A DNA stretch of 32,929 nucleotides, from NCBI RefSeq assembly GCF_014696875.1, contig NZ_JACJQV010000187.1:1-32929 (forward strand), read 5' to 3'. Positions within the stretch are counted from its first letter, which is position 1; each line of letters opens with the position of its first letter. The stretch is from Microcystis wesenbergii FACHB-1317. GTDB lineage: Bacteria > Cyanobacteriota > Cyanobacteriia > Cyanobacteriales > Microcystaceae. Under the pieces are notes generated by a model. The model worked only from the letters and a program-made list of their open reading frames with translations. It was not told where the DNA came from and made no database searches. The translations under genes and the position numbers were made by a program. Positions 24,389-32,831 of this stretch are shown piece after piece.

Positions 24389-25057
24389 TCAGAGACTTTT
24401 TCTCTCTTGACCGATTGATCTTTTAATTAAAAATGCTTCCATACCCAAGGCTTTTGCTCCTTGGTAGTCCTCTTTTTTACTATCGCCAATATGCCAAGCT
24501 TGCGCGGGGGGACAATCATGTTTTTGCAGGGCGATTTGAAAAATTTCTGGATCGGGTTTAGCGACCCCTGCATGGGAAGAAATCGTGATCGATCGAAAAA
24601 AATATTCTAAGCCTAATTCTGCCAAAACTTGGTAGATACGACTATCAAAATTAGAAATAATGCCCAACTCGATCCCCTGAATCTGCCAGAGTCTTAAAGC
24701 GGGAATGACATCCTCGTACAGCACCCAAGGCTCGGCCGTGGCAAAATGATGGTAAAGTTCGCCAAAAAAAGCCTCAAAATCGGGAAATCTTTCCAGATAA
24801 CCTAAATTATTAAAAACTGCCCCAGTCAGCGATCGCCACCAGTGATACTCTAACTCGGGAATTTGTGCCGGTTCAACGTCAGGAAAAGCTAGGGGGGGAG
24901 AAGTGGGGAAAATAGCCGAGAAAGACTGTTCTAGACTCTCGGCCGCCACCTGTACCCCAAAATCCGCTGCTATTTGACTATAAATTGCTCCAACACTGCC
25001 TTTTACCCCAAAAAGAGTCCCCACAGCATCGAGAAAAATAACTTGCGGTTTCTGCAT
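24389..25057 (-). CDS. HAD-IA family hydrolase
   Basis: This haloacid-dehalogenase-like phosphatase has 222 residues. Motif I is FLDAVGTLFG with nucleophile D10; motif II is GIISNFDSR (Ser/Asn); motif III is the Lys in HAGVAKPDPEIF; motif IV is HIGDSKKEDYQGA. The helical cap lies between motifs I and II. It resembles the REG-2-like/HDHD3 type of HAD-IA proteins; its substrate cannot be told from sequence. It starts ATG 25057 and is 90 bp downstream of the debranching enzyme gene, in the same direction, so both may be co-transcribed. Confidence 0.9.
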   Translation of the reverse strand: MQKPQVIFLDAVGTLFGVKGSVGAIYSQIAADFGVQVAAESLEQSFSAIFPTSPPLAFPDVEPAQIPELEYHWWRSLTGAVFNNLGYLERFPDFEAFFGELYHHFATAEPWVLYEDVIPALRLWQIQGIELGIISNFDSRIYQVLAELGLEYFFRSITISSHAGVAKPDPEIFQIALQKHDCPPAQAWHIGDSKKEDYQGAKALGMEAFLIKRSIGQERKSL

Positions 25058-25147
25058 GAGAGTTTTGTTTATAACGGTCGAACTGAGGTTTTTAGGGTCA
25101 GCCCTTTAGCTGGCCTAACACACCTAACAATTGCTCATTTTAAAGGA

Positions 25148-27112
25148 TTATGGCCGAAATTCTCGGATCACTTGCCAAACCCTTAATACCTCTGCCACTG
25201 TCCATGCTTGGGCAAAAGCTCCCCTAGGGGTAAAAGGGGCATTGCCATCGAAAATTTCGCTTAAATTACCGATACAGCTATCCCGAAGATGGTCGATCAT
25301 CGGTGTTAAAAAACTCTCAGCTAGGATGGGATCGCGATAGACTTTCAGATGGGCCTCGATAAATGCCCCTAATAACCATCCCCAGACTGTCCCTTGATGG
25401 TAGGCACTGTCTCTTTTTAAGCGATCGCCACTGTAAACGCCACGGTAATCGGGATGATCGGCAGCAAGCGATCGCAAACCGCGAGAAGTCAACAATTTTA
25501 AAGCACAAATATCGACAATGGCCTTTTTCTGTGGGGAATTTAATAACTCCTCCACCGACAAGGACAGGGCAAAAAGTTGATTCGGTCGTAAACTGGCATC
25601 ATTACCCTTGTCCGTATCTAAAACATCGTAACAATACCCCAGAGAATCGTCCCAGAAGCGAGAAAACCCTTTTAAGGTCATTTTTCTCATTTTTTCGTAA
25701 TCAGTGGCATCCATGCCCAAATAATGGGCAAATTGAACCATTATTTTGAGGGCATTGAACCAAAGGGCATTAATTTCTACGGGTTTGCCGATGCGGGGAG
25801 TAATCACCAGATCATCAACTTTGGCATCCATCCAAGTCAATTGTACTCCCGCTTCGCCGGCATAGATCAAACCATCGTCATCTAGGTGAATATTGTAGCG
25901 AGTGCCGCGACGAAACCAAGCGATCACTTCCTTTAAAGCGGGATAAATAGTTCTGAGAAACTCAAAATCTTGGCTTTGGTTAAAATAGGAACGAATGGCT
26001 TCAAAATACCAAAGAATAGCATCGACAGCGTTATATTCGGGCATTTCTCCCCCATCGGGCAGTAAATTCGGCAATAAACCCTGGTCTAGATAACGGGAAA
26101 AAGTTAGTAAAATCTGACGTGCGATCGCAGGTCTGCCTGTAGTCAAAGTTAATCCTCTTAGGGAGATCATCGTATCGCGACCCCAATCACCAAACCAAGG
26201 ATAACCTGCGATTATCGTTTTGCCCTCCGGTTGATCCCGGAGAGGACGACTAACGATAAACTGGTCGGCAGCGAGGGTAAGTTGTTGAATCCATTCGGGC
26301 TGCTGGGGATTAATCAGACTACTCTCGTAGCGATAGCGAGACTCTAGAGAAGATTGACCGTTTAAATTCGGATCGGGACGGGTACTAGCGGCAATTGTCA
26401 CCGATTCTCCCACTTTAAGAGTAGCCGAAAAACTAGCCCCATGGAGATGATTTTCCCGATCGATTAAACCACGATAACGTTCCACGGCCAAATCAAAGCG
26501 ATAATACCAGATATGAGCGGGAAAAACCTCTCCTTGACTGATTAATAGATAAAAAGGTACAGCATGGTTATATGCAATCACTCTGACTCCTTTTTCCAGA
26601 GGAATAATATCCATTTGCCAGTTAAAACCCTGGGTATTGCCGTGAAAATCACGATAATTGACAAAAGCAGTCAGATTGAGAGTTAGGGGAGAATTGCCAC
26701 GACGGTAGGTATAGTGAGTATAGGTGGTATTTTCTCCCTGTTCCATCCAAATGCGCTTTTCTAGTAAGGCATCCCCGCAGATAAAAGTCCAGACGGGAAT
26801 TGTGCCTTCCAGATGAAAACTTTCGATATTAATATAGCCTTGCGGTTCGATCGTAGCACCTAACCAGCGATTGCTGGCCAGATGATAAATTTTCTGGTTA
26901 TATTGTACCGATTCATCGATTTTAGTCACAAGAAGCGTTCTTTGCGTCGGTGGAGCCAAAGCAGCGATCAAGAGGCCATGATAACAGCGAGTTAGCAATC
27001 CGGCCACAGTTCCCGCGGCAAAACCACCGATACCATTAGTGACTAACCATTCGCGCTTTTCAGCCACTGGGAGACAATTACAGATATCTCGACCGAAACG
27101 GAGCTTGACCAT
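25148..27112 (-). CDS. glycogen debranching enzyme, GH133-type amylo-alpha-1,6-glucosidase
   Basis: The protein (654 residues) has the bacterial/archaeal glycogen debranching N-domain (KREWLVTNGIGGFAAGTVAG, then RCYHGLLIAAL) and the (alpha/alpha)6-barrel C-domain. In the latter, GYPWFGDWGRDTMISLRGL (about residue 305), DGGEMPEYNAVDAILWYFEA, LTWMDAKVDD and AYHQGTVWGWLLGAF are the conserved active-site segments. It would hydrolyse alpha-1,6 branches of glycogen limit dextrin, a step in carbon-storage use in cyanobacteria. The length is normal and the gene intact. It is divergent from rpmH with 90 bp between. Confidence 0.93.
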   Translation of the reverse strand: MVKLRFGRDICNCLPVAEKREWLVTNGIGGFAAGTVAGLLTRCYHGLLIAALAPPTQRTLLVTKIDESVQYNQKIYHLASNRWLGATIEPQGYINIESFHLEGTIPVWTFICGDALLEKRIWMEQGENTTYTHYTYRRGNSPLTLNLTAFVNYRDFHGNTQGFNWQMDIIPLEKGVRVIAYNHAVPFYLLISQGEVFPAHIWYYRFDLAVERYRGLIDRENHLHGASFSATLKVGESVTIAASTRPDPNLNGQSSLESRYRYESSLINPQQPEWIQQLTLAADQFIVSRPLRDQPEGKTIIAGYPWFGDWGRDTMISLRGLTLTTGRPAIARQILLTFSRYLDQGLLPNLLPDGGEMPEYNAVDAILWYFEAIRSYFNQSQDFEFLRTIYPALKEVIAWFRRGTRYNIHLDDDGLIYAGEAGVQLTWMDAKVDDLVITPRIGKPVEINALWFNALKIMVQFAHYLGMDATDYEKMRKMTLKGFSRFWDDSLGYCYDVLDTDKGNDASLRPNQLFALSLSVEELLNSPQKKAIVDICALKLLTSRGLRSLAADHPDYRGVYSGDRLKRDSAYHQGTVWGWLLGAFIEAHLKVYRDPILAESFLTPMIDHLRDSCIGNLSEIFDGNAPFTPRGAFAQAWTVAEVLRVWQVIREFRP

Positions 27113-27139
27113 GGGCTTCCCAATTCCTAGTAATTTTGT

Positions 27140-27191
27140 TATAATAGAAAATTGTGTCTTTATATCTATAGAGTAACTCTATCTTAAGGAG
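27140..27191 (+). promoter_or_regulatory. -10 element and Shine-Dalgarno sequence of rpmH
   Basis: A perfect TATAAT lies at 27140-27145 without a recognisable -35 at 17 bp; it may be an extended or activated promoter. The Shine-Dalgarno AAGGAG at 27186-27191 precedes the GTG at 27203 by 11 bp and decides that start. Confidence 0.5.
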
Positions 27192-27202
27192 AAAAATCAG
27201 CA

Positions 27203-27340
27203 GTGAGTAAACGTACTTTAGAAGGAACCACGCGCAAACAGAAGCGCACTTCCGGATTTAGAGCGAGAATGCGTAGCGTCAACGGACGCAAAGTAATTAA
27301 AGCTCGTCGGAAAAGAGGGCGCTATCGTTTAAGTGTTTAG
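27203..27340 (+). CDS. rpmH: 50S ribosomal protein L34
   Basis: The 45-residue reading frame from GTG 27203 is [20 protein letters not shown] after the start, then [20 protein letters not shown] and RLSV. This is the typical highly basic L34, which sits deep in the large ribosomal subunit. The frame is supported by the AAGGAG 11 bp upstream. It is the first gene of rpmH-rnpA-bPH-yidC-jag, an arrangement conserved widely in bacteria. Confidence 0.96.
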
Positions 27341-27366
27341 GTTATTCTGGGAACCGACTAATTTTC

Positions 27367-27729
27367 GTGGGACTACCCCAAGTTCATCGCTTAAAACATC
27401 GACAGGATTTTCAAGCTGTCTATGGAAAAGGGAGGCGTTATCACGGTTCCCACTTAACCTTAATTAGTTTAGAGGATTCTTGCCCAGATCACCCTCTCCC
27501 CAGTCGTTTTGGTATCTCGATTAGCAAGAAAGTTAGTAAAAAAGCGGTGGTTCGTAATCGACTAAAAAGACAAATAAGAGCGGTAATTCGGCAGTTATTG
27601 CCAGAAATAGCGGCAGGATGGCGAGGGATAATCATTATCCGTCCAGGGGCGATCGAGTGCAATTATGAACATTTTTTGCGAGAATTAAAGCAGTTGTTAG
27701 TGAAGGCGAATATAATTCATGGGCATTAA
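27367..27729 (+). CDS. rnpA: ribonuclease P protein component
   Basis: RnpA binds the RNase P RNA and aids 5' maturation of tRNAs. The protein has 120 residues and starts with GTG at 27367 ([20 protein letters not shown]). The RNR motif [16 protein letters not shown] is the RNA-binding signature. RFGISISKK and [10 protein letters not shown] complete the fold. It overlaps the next gene by 11 bp, so the two are probably translated together. Confidence 0.95.
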   Translation: MGLPQVHRLKHRQDFQAVYGKGRRYHGSHLTLISLEDSCPDHPLPSRFGISISKKVSKKAVVRNRLKRQIRAVIRQLLPEIAAGWRGIIIIRPGAIECNYEHFLRELKQLLVKANIIHGH

Positions 27730-28114
27730 AGAAGAAACTTTTTATGAAGGGGGTCCGCACATCGGCGACCTAATCATCAATATCCTGCTAGGATTTACGG
27801 TGATTTGTTTACCTTTGACCGTTGGGGCAGTGGTACGGGCAATCTGGTTAAGATATAAGATAACCGATCGGCGGATTTCAATCACCGGGGGTTGGATGGG
27901 ACGCGATCGCACGGATATTATCTATTCAGAAGTGGCAAAAGTGGCAAAAATGCCGAGAGGAATTGGTATTTGGGGGGATATTGTCGTAACTCTCAAGGAT
28001 AGAAGTCGTTTAGAAATGCGCGCGATGCCGAAATTCCGGGAAATTCATGACTATATTGCCGAAAGAGTCGCCGATAAAACCGGTCGTCCCCTAGAATCGA
28101 TCATCAGTCAATAA
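27719..28114 (+). CDS. bacterial PH domain (bPH2-like) membrane protein
   Basis: This 131-residue protein has one or two N-terminal hydrophobic helices at residues 15-45 ([20 protein letters not shown], then [20 protein letters not shown]). A DUF304/bPH2-type domain follows ([20 protein letters not shown], then [20 protein letters not shown]). Function is not known for this group; bPH domains occur on the cytoplasmic side of membranes. Placed between rnpA (11-bp overlap) and yidC, it probably has a role connected to membrane protein insertion. That is inference from position. Confidence 0.85.
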   Translation: MGIKEETFYEGGPHIGDLIINILLGFTVICLPLTVGAVVRAIWLRYKITDRRISITGGWMGRDRTDIIYSEVAKVAKMPRGIGIWGDIVVTLKDRSRLEMRAMPKFREIHDYIAERVADKTGRPLESIISQ

Positions 28115-28198
28115 AACAAAATAATCGATCGCCGAGATTCGATAAATTAGATTTGTCAAAGTGAACCCCTATTAAACGAGAAGGCATAGATTAAAGCC

Positions 28199-29347
28199 AT
28201 GGATTTTGGAGTCGGATTTATTTCCACAAATATCATGTTGCCAATCCTAGATTTTTTCTTTCGGATTGTGCATAGTTACGGTTTCGCCATCATTGCTTTA
28301 ACGCTGGTGGTCAGATTTGCCGTCTTTCCCCTCAGCGCCGGCCAGATTCGCAATATGAGAAAAATGCGAATCACTCAACCCTTGATGAAGGAAAGACAGG
28401 CAGAAATTCAACAACGCTACAAAAATGACCCGCAAAAACAACAGGAGGAAATGGGCAAATTAATGCAGGAGTTGGGCAATCCCTTGGCCGGTTGTTTACC
28501 CCTGTTATTACAAATGCCGATTCTTTTGGCTTTATTTGCGACGCTGCGGGGTTCCCCCTTCTCGGATATTAACTACACCGTCGATTTACAGGTGCTGCCG
28601 GCCGAACAAATCGCCCTCGTCCAGCGCCAACCCTATGGCACCAAACCCCAAAACGTCTATATTGACGAGTCTCTCCACTATCCCATCACCGCTTTTTTAC
28701 CCCAAGGCAATAAAATCGCTCCGGGAGAACAGGTAAAAATCGACTTGCAAAACGACCAGGGCAAGTCTTTGGGCCAATTAGCCACGGAAGCACCGGAAAA
28801 TAACCTAAAACCCACCTACGAGGTGGTTAAAGGACAAGAACTGCTGCAACTTAATGAAGACGGTTCCATCGTCGCTTTAGCCCCCGGAGATGCCAGTATT
28901 AAAGTTATCGTGCCGGGGATTGCCGCTAATACGGGTTTTCTCTTTATTGAGGCCCTGGGAAGAATTGGGGCCACCGGTCCAGATGGTGAAATTCACTGGG
29001 ATATCTTGGCGATGGTGATCGCTTTCGGTATTAGTATCTATGTTAACCAAGAGTTATCCGGCGCCGGTGCGCCTTCGGGGGGAGCAGCCCAACAACAGCA
29101 AACGGTGAATAAAATCACCCCGGTAATTTTTAGTATGATGTTCCTGTTTTTCCCCTTACCGGCGGGGGTATTGATGTATATCCTAACTGCGAACATCTTC
29201 CAAACTATTCAAACGGTGATTTTGATGCGGGAACCGTTACCGGAAAACCTGCAAAAATTGGTAGCGGAACAGGAAAAAACGGAAAAATCCCGCGATGCTC
29301 TCCCCTTTGAAAAACGTTCTAGCAAGAAAAAGGAAAAAACATCGTAA
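28199..29347 (+). CDS. yidC: membrane protein insertase YidC
   Basis: YidC/Alb3/Oxa1-type insertase, needed for integration of membrane and thylakoid proteins. It has 382 residues. The first helix [20 protein letters not shown] carries the conserved Arg of the hydrophilic groove (VRFAVFPLS). A coiled coil ([20 protein letters not shown]) follows, then the helix [20 protein letters not shown]. About 150 residues of periplasmic or lumenal sequence (residues 120-265) precede the last helices ([20 protein letters not shown]). Within that loop the text [19 protein letters not shown] resembles a BIG2 (Ig-like) repeat. The C-terminal tail is basic. The GAGAAGG 14 bp upstream supports ATG 28199. Its stop overlaps the jag start (TAATG). 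Confidence 0.95.
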   Translation: MDFGVGFISTNIMLPILDFFFRIVHSYGFAIIALTLVVRFAVFPLSAGQIRNMRKMRITQPLMKERQAEIQQRYKNDPQKQQEEMGKLMQELGNPLAGCLPLLLQMPILLALFATLRGSPFSDINYTVDLQVLPAEQIALVQRQPYGTKPQNVYIDESLHYPITAFLPQGNKIAPGEQVKIDLQNDQGKSLGQLATEAPENNLKPTYEVVKGQELLQLNEDGSIVALAPGDASIKVIVPGIAANTGFLFIEALGRIGATGPDGEIHWDILAMVIAFGISIYVNQELSGAGAPSGGAAQQQQTVNKITPVIFSMMFLFFPLPAGVLMYILTANIFQTIQTVILMREPLPENLQKLVAEQEKTEKSRDALPFEKRSSKKKEKTS

Positions 29348-29841
29348 TGAGTATATGGGAGCAAAATAGCGAGAAAGCTAAACAATGGCTGGAAAAACTG
29401 CTAAAGTTGATGGCCATGTCCGCAGATGTCCAGATTGGTGTGCAGGAATTGGGAACTGGACCTTCCTCCTGTTGGTTAATTATTGATAGCAGTCAATTGA
29501 GTCCCCAACAAGTGGAACTCCTCCTCGCTAACAAGGGTGAGGGACTGGATGCGATTCAATCCCTAGCTAATACGATTCTGAATATTGGTGTCGAGTCGGC
29601 AGAACATCAGTTCTATATTGTCGAAATCAACGGCTATCGTCAACAAAGACAGTCAGAACTTTTCGACTGGGTGAATCAAGCGGCGACGCAAGTGCGGCAA
29701 ACAGGACAGGAAATAGAATTAAAAGCCCTATCTTCGGCGGAACGTCGCCAAATCCATGCCTTTTTTCAGGAAGAAAACGATTTAACCACGGAAAGTCGCG
29801 GCGTGGAACCCGATCGCCGATTAGTAATTCGTTTAAAATAA
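29347..29841 (+). CDS. jag: Jag/KhpB-like R3H-domain RNA-binding protein
   Basis: The 164-residue protein follows yidC directly, sharing one base (TAATG), as jag does in many bacteria. It has an N-terminal KH-like domain (WEQNSEKAKQWLEKLLKLM, then GEGLDAIQSLANTILN and HQFYIVEINGYRQQRQSELF) and a C-terminal R3H-type segment (LSSAERRQIHAFFQE, then GVEPDRRLVIRLK). It is shorter than Firmicutes Jag because it lacks the N-terminal jag domain. Such proteins bind RNA and are linked to cell-wall and division control in other bacteria; the role in cyanobacteria is not known. Confidence 0.88.
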   Translation: MSIWEQNSEKAKQWLEKLLKLMAMSADVQIGVQELGTGPSSCWLIIDSSQLSPQQVELLLANKGEGLDAIQSLANTILNIGVESAEHQFYIVEINGYRQQRQSELFDWVNQAATQVRQTGQEIELKALSSAERRQIHAFFQEENDLTTESRGVEPDRRLVIRLK

Positions 29842-29847
29842 GATCAA

Positions 29848-29876
29848 AGGGTGGGGTAAAACCTGCCCTCTTTTTT
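29848..29876 (+). terminator. intrinsic terminator after jag
   Basis: The stem AGGGTGGG/CCTGCCCT (two G-T wobbles) at 29848-29869 is followed by a C and a T run. It lies 7 bp after the jag stop and closes the rpmH-to-jag unit. Confidence 0.7.
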
Positions 29877-29969
29877 ATTTTAGCCAGATATCTCCTGTCT
29901 GGAGTTTCTTCACCTAACGGAAGATTTTTGATTGTTGCAGGAGAGTTAAGTAGGGAGGCACAATTATTT

Positions 29970-30034
29970 GTAGGATGGGTTAGCGGTAGCGTAAACTATG
30001 CGCGCGTTGGGTTTCATGCTTCAACCCAACCTAC
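29970..30034. repeat. dispersed palindromic repeat GTAGG-WTGGGTT
   Basis: The left end GTAGGATGGGTT (29970-29981) and the right end AACCCAACCTAC (30023-30034) are inverted with one mismatch. The right half also contains a near palindrome GTTGGGTTTCATGCTTCAAC followed by CCAAC. Such GTTGGGTTTCATGC elements are spread widely in cyanobacterial and other genomes. It lies in the spacer between two convergent units. Confidence 0.7.
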
Positions 30035-30065
30035 GTTCATCTTATATTTAATTCCACCCACCCAC

Positions 30066-30275
30066 TTAATAACTTAACTTCAGAGCATTTACAGGTACAT
30101 CATCCCAAGATTCTACGGTTCTTAAAACTGCCACCCACCCCGCTTGTTTTTGTTCGTCCGTAAGATTGGTTAACCAACTTTGATGACAATCTTTTGCCGC
30201 TTGTTCGTCTTGACAGGCAATACAAGCTTGTACTAAACCGCAGGGGTCAATCTGTTCATTTACCCAAATAATCAT
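30066..30275 (-). CDS. small conserved cyanobacterial protein of unknown function
   Basis: I do not recognise a function. The 69-residue protein has an N-terminal MIIWVNEQIDPCGLVQACIA followed by CQDEQAAKDCHQSW and then a charged C-terminal half (TDEQKQAGWVAVLRTVESWD). Cysteines at about 12, 18, 21 and 30 (C-x5-C-x2-C-x8-C) could bind a metal, but this is a guess. The ATG at 30275 follows the glycosyltransferase stop by 11 bp on the minus strand, so they could be co-transcribed. It is the last gene of that run. Confidence 0.6.
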   Translation of the reverse strand: MIIWVNEQIDPCGLVQACIACQDEQAAKDCHQSWLTNLTDEQKQAGWVAVLRTVESWDDVPVNALKLSY

Positions 30276-30286
30276 AGTTAATAGCC

Positions 30287-31966
30287 CTACTTAACTTTAC
30301 TATTATAATCCATCGATCGCCCACAGAGAAACTTTTGATATTGATAACCTGTTACATAATTGGAGGATAACTCTGAAGGTTGACAGTCCGATAAATCTAT
30401 TGAAGAATGGAAATTGATTAACCATAATTCAAAAGGGGGAGAAGATGGCAGATTAAAATCTGGCTTTTGTTCTGAGTTAACTAAGATAAACTTAGGGTTT
30501 TTATCGGGAAATCTTTGGTTAAATTCCCAAGCAATTCCCATCATTTCTCCCACCTGCACTAAACTCCTATAGCTAGTGGCAATTACTAACGGATAACTGC
30601 TATTATTTTCGATAGTGGTAACTAATTTATCTGGCCGATAATACTTACGATAGCCTAAATTAAAAGTCACACTTAGGGAACTAACTAAAGCCATGATAAT
30701 TACAATAATTACTATTATTTTCTGTTTCCTTTGCCAACAATTATCTAATAAAATTGCTAGAATTAAAATTACCGAGGGAAAGTAAACAAAACTATATCTA
30801 GCTCCCCGGGTAATATCGATCGAAAGCAGATAAGTGATGACAAAGAAAATAGCAATTGAACTGAGAAAAAATGCCGAGAGAATGCCTAATTCTGGTTTAT
30901 AGGAGTCTAGCCAAGCTGTTTTTAATTGTGGGATAATCCAGAGAAAAAACCCGATCATTATTGCTCCAGAAATCAAGATAATTATTAAAGATTCTGATTC
31001 AACGGGGAGCAGGGAAAGCATAGTAATTAATGTTCCCAGCAATTGAAAAAAGGGGCTAATTACGGACAAAAAACTGTCATTGTCTCTCTGAATCCAACCG
31101 GTCATCTGATTGCCATAATCTTTGGGTACAAACGTGATAAACCAAATAATAATAAAGCTCAAGTTACCTAAAAAAACTAAACTTAAACGCCACCAATTAG
31201 TTATCCAAAAGTTTTTTTGTTGGATTTGATTGAATAAAATCCATAATAAAGTTATCGCTTCCGCTAGGATAGTTAAACTAAAAAAATAGTGGACTAATAA
31301 CCCTAGACAGTTGACAATTAACCAGAAAAAAACCAAAGTATGGGATATTCTCTTATGGTCGATAATTTTGCTGCTTGCCCTCAGAAAACAGCCTAAAGAT
31401 ATGAGGACAAATACAACCGCTAAAGTATAATGACGCGCTTCTTGGGAGATAAAAACCGCGTAGGGAGAAACCGCCATTAAAATCGCCGCAAGAAAAGCGA
31501 TCGAGCCAGATTTAAAGACCAATTTACTGATAAAATAAATTAGAGGAATCGAAATAACTCCCCAAAATACTGCCAGCGATCGCATTCCTTCTAAAGATAC
31601 ATATTCTCCCCGATCAAAGAATAATTTATTCCAGAGATAGGCGAAAATAAAATATAAAGGTGGATGATTGTCCTCCTGAATAACTAATTTAATTACATCG
31701 GCAATAGTTGCCTGATGGTTGCTCTGGAGAGGTGCTAATAAAGTGTCTAGGGAAATTATTTGATTTAACGGCACTATCTGGTAATTATTGCCAATACTAA
31801 AAACCATAGTGGCAAATTCATCCGTCCAGGGAGGTTTGCTCGTTAATTGTGTTAACCTAATAACCAGTCCCAAAATTATTACTAATCCTAACCAGCAAAA
31901 ATCAGACCAAGATAACCGCTCCTTGCTTCTTTGTTGTAGATCAGAAATGACTGTAGATAAATTCAA
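30287..31966 (-). CDS. glycosyltransferase family 39-like membrane protein
   Basis: This 559-residue protein has about ten hydrophobic helices. After the first (FCWLGLVIILGLVIRL) comes the loop SKPPWTDEFATM, with the Asp-Glu pair that is the catalytic signature of GT39/PMT and ArnT-type (GT-C) enzymes; EDNHPPLYFIFAYLWNKLF contains the second conserved motif. They use polyprenyl-phosphate sugars. Only the N-terminal half shows strong motifs; the C-terminal part (WQRKQKIIVIIVIIMALVSS and onward) is the usual divergent periplasmic region. The TTG at 31966, one base after the upstream stop and 12 bp after GGAG, is the likeliest start; a TTG at 31984 would add six codons. Confidence 0.83.
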   Translation of the reverse strand: MNLSTVISDLQQRSKERLSWSDFCWLGLVIILGLVIRLTQLTSKPPWTDEFATMVFSIGNNYQIVPLNQIISLDTLLAPLQSNHQATIADVIKLVIQEDNHPPLYFIFAYLWNKLFFDRGEYVSLEGMRSLAVFWGVISIPLIYFISKLVFKSGSIAFLAAILMAVSPYAVFISQEARHYTLAVVFVLISLGCFLRASSKIIDHKRISHTLVFFWLIVNCLGLLVHYFFSLTILAEAITLLWILFNQIQQKNFWITNWWRLSLVFLGNLSFIIIWFITFVPKDYGNQMTGWIQRDNDSFLSVISPFFQLLGTLITMLSLLPVESESLIIILISGAIMIGFFLWIIPQLKTAWLDSYKPELGILSAFFLSSIAIFFVITYLLSIDITRGARYSFVYFPSVILILAILLDNCWQRKQKIIVIIVIIMALVSSLSVTFNLGYRKYYRPDKLVTTIENNSSYPLVIATSYRSLVQVGEMMGIAWEFNQRFPDKNPKFILVNSEQKPDFNLPSSPPFELWLINFHSSIDLSDCQPSELSSNYVTGYQYQKFLCGRSMDYNSKVK

Positions 31967-31967
31967 T

Positions 31968-32324
31968 TTAATTGTTATCTCCAAAAGATTCGATTATTTT
32001 AACTGCTTCCGATGGGGAAATATCTTGACGGCAATTAGGATAATCATACTCCTCCCGGGCAATTAATGCCCCACTGAGACGATAAAAATATTCTCCCATT
32101 TTCATCCAATCGGAATACAAATCTGGTTCGGGGAATTGTTGCCTTAATTCCGAGTCTTTGGGTGTACCATAATTGAGCCAGTATCCTTCTCCAAATAGTG
32201 GGGAATTGAGCGCTAGGGTCCCCTCTAATTCTAAACCATCATCGCCCCTGGCGTTTTCGATTCCTTCCACCAAAAAACAGCTATTCTCGGCATTTTCAAA
32301 GAGGACTGCGTAGTAAATTCTCAA
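31968..32324 (-). CDS. hypothetical protein (118 aa), 5' side at a MITE
   Basis: There is no recognised family. The text MRIYYAVLFENAENSCFLVE is followed by LELEGTLALNSPLFGEGYWL, then a segment with many aromatic residues (DLYSDWMKMGEYFYRL) and a C-terminal helix SPSEAVKIIESFG. It looks like a small soluble protein. The annotated start is TTG 32324 without a Shine-Dalgarno sequence. The frame extends upstream (VPLVAWLWLFYQHF) only to a stop in the terminal repeat of the MITE at 32357-32545, so the true N-terminus may have been removed by that element. It is directly followed by the glycosyltransferase gene. Confidence 0.55.
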   Translation of the reverse strand: MRIYYAVLFENAENSCFLVEGIENARGDDGLELEGTLALNSPLFGEGYWLNYGTPKDSELRQQFPEPDLYSDWMKMGEYFYRLSGALIAREEYDYPNCRQDISPSEAVKIIESFGDNN

Positions 32325-32356
32325 AAAGTGCTGGTAGAAAAGCCATAGCCAAGCTA

Positions 32357-32545
32357 CTAGTGGGACTTAGGCGTTTTCGGTCAGCAAAAAAGGCTCAAAC
32401 CATTACGGGACAAAGGGTTAACCTCGATTTATGATTTTCCTTGATATATCTGGGTTTCAGCGATTTTGGGCTTCTCGAAGTAAATCCCAAGCGGGGATTG
32501 GAGTTGAGGCTTTTCTCGATTTGTTTTTTGTCTAAGTCCCACTAG
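32357..32545. mobile_element. 189-bp MITE with perfect 14-bp inverted ends
   Basis: CTAGTGGGACTTAG at 32357-32370 is complemented exactly by CTAAGTCCCACTAG at 32532-32545. The interior is non-coding. CTAG at both outer ends may be part of a 4-bp target, but because CTAG is palindromic this cannot be decided. It lies 32 bp upstream of the 118-aa gene, whose upstream stop is inside its left repeat. Confidence 0.75.
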
Positions 32546-32590
32546 GCTGTGGGAGCAGCCTAAGTAACAGCCAAAGCTTTAGCCCTAATT

Positions 32591-32816
32591 AGGGCTGGCT
32601 GAATAATGGTAAAACCCTTTTAAAATAAAGCTTTTGACCTGTTAAAGTCCGATGTTAGTGCAAGAAAATAGGATTGGGACTTTCAAAAACCTTGCATTAT
32701 CCTTCTTGTAGTACATCGCTTGGTACAAAAAACAAGGGCAACAAAGCCTGAAACGACCGGCTACTGACGACCGGCTACTGACTCCTACCCCCAGGAAAAA
32801 CTTTTTCAGCAGACCC
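32591..32816 (-). mobile_element. 226-bp MITE, copy B, inverted relative to copy A
   Basis: Read on the minus strand this is almost identical to the element at 1534-1760: same ends (GGGTCTGCTGAAAAAG, ATTATTCAGCCAGCCCT) and same interior. The only visible difference is near the left end, where copy B has two tandem copies of CAGTAGCCGGTCGT and copy A has one plus a variant. The flanking 5-mers TAATT and TAAGC are not an exact duplication. High identity implies recent movement. Confidence 0.85.
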
Positions 32817-32831
32817 TAAGCTTTTACGCAT

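Noticed and set aside
1534-32816. Composite transposon bounded by the two inverted 227-bp elements
   Set aside because: The copies are 31 kb apart, the DNA between is core genome (ndh, infC, yidC), and copy A has its own target duplication, so each inserted independently.
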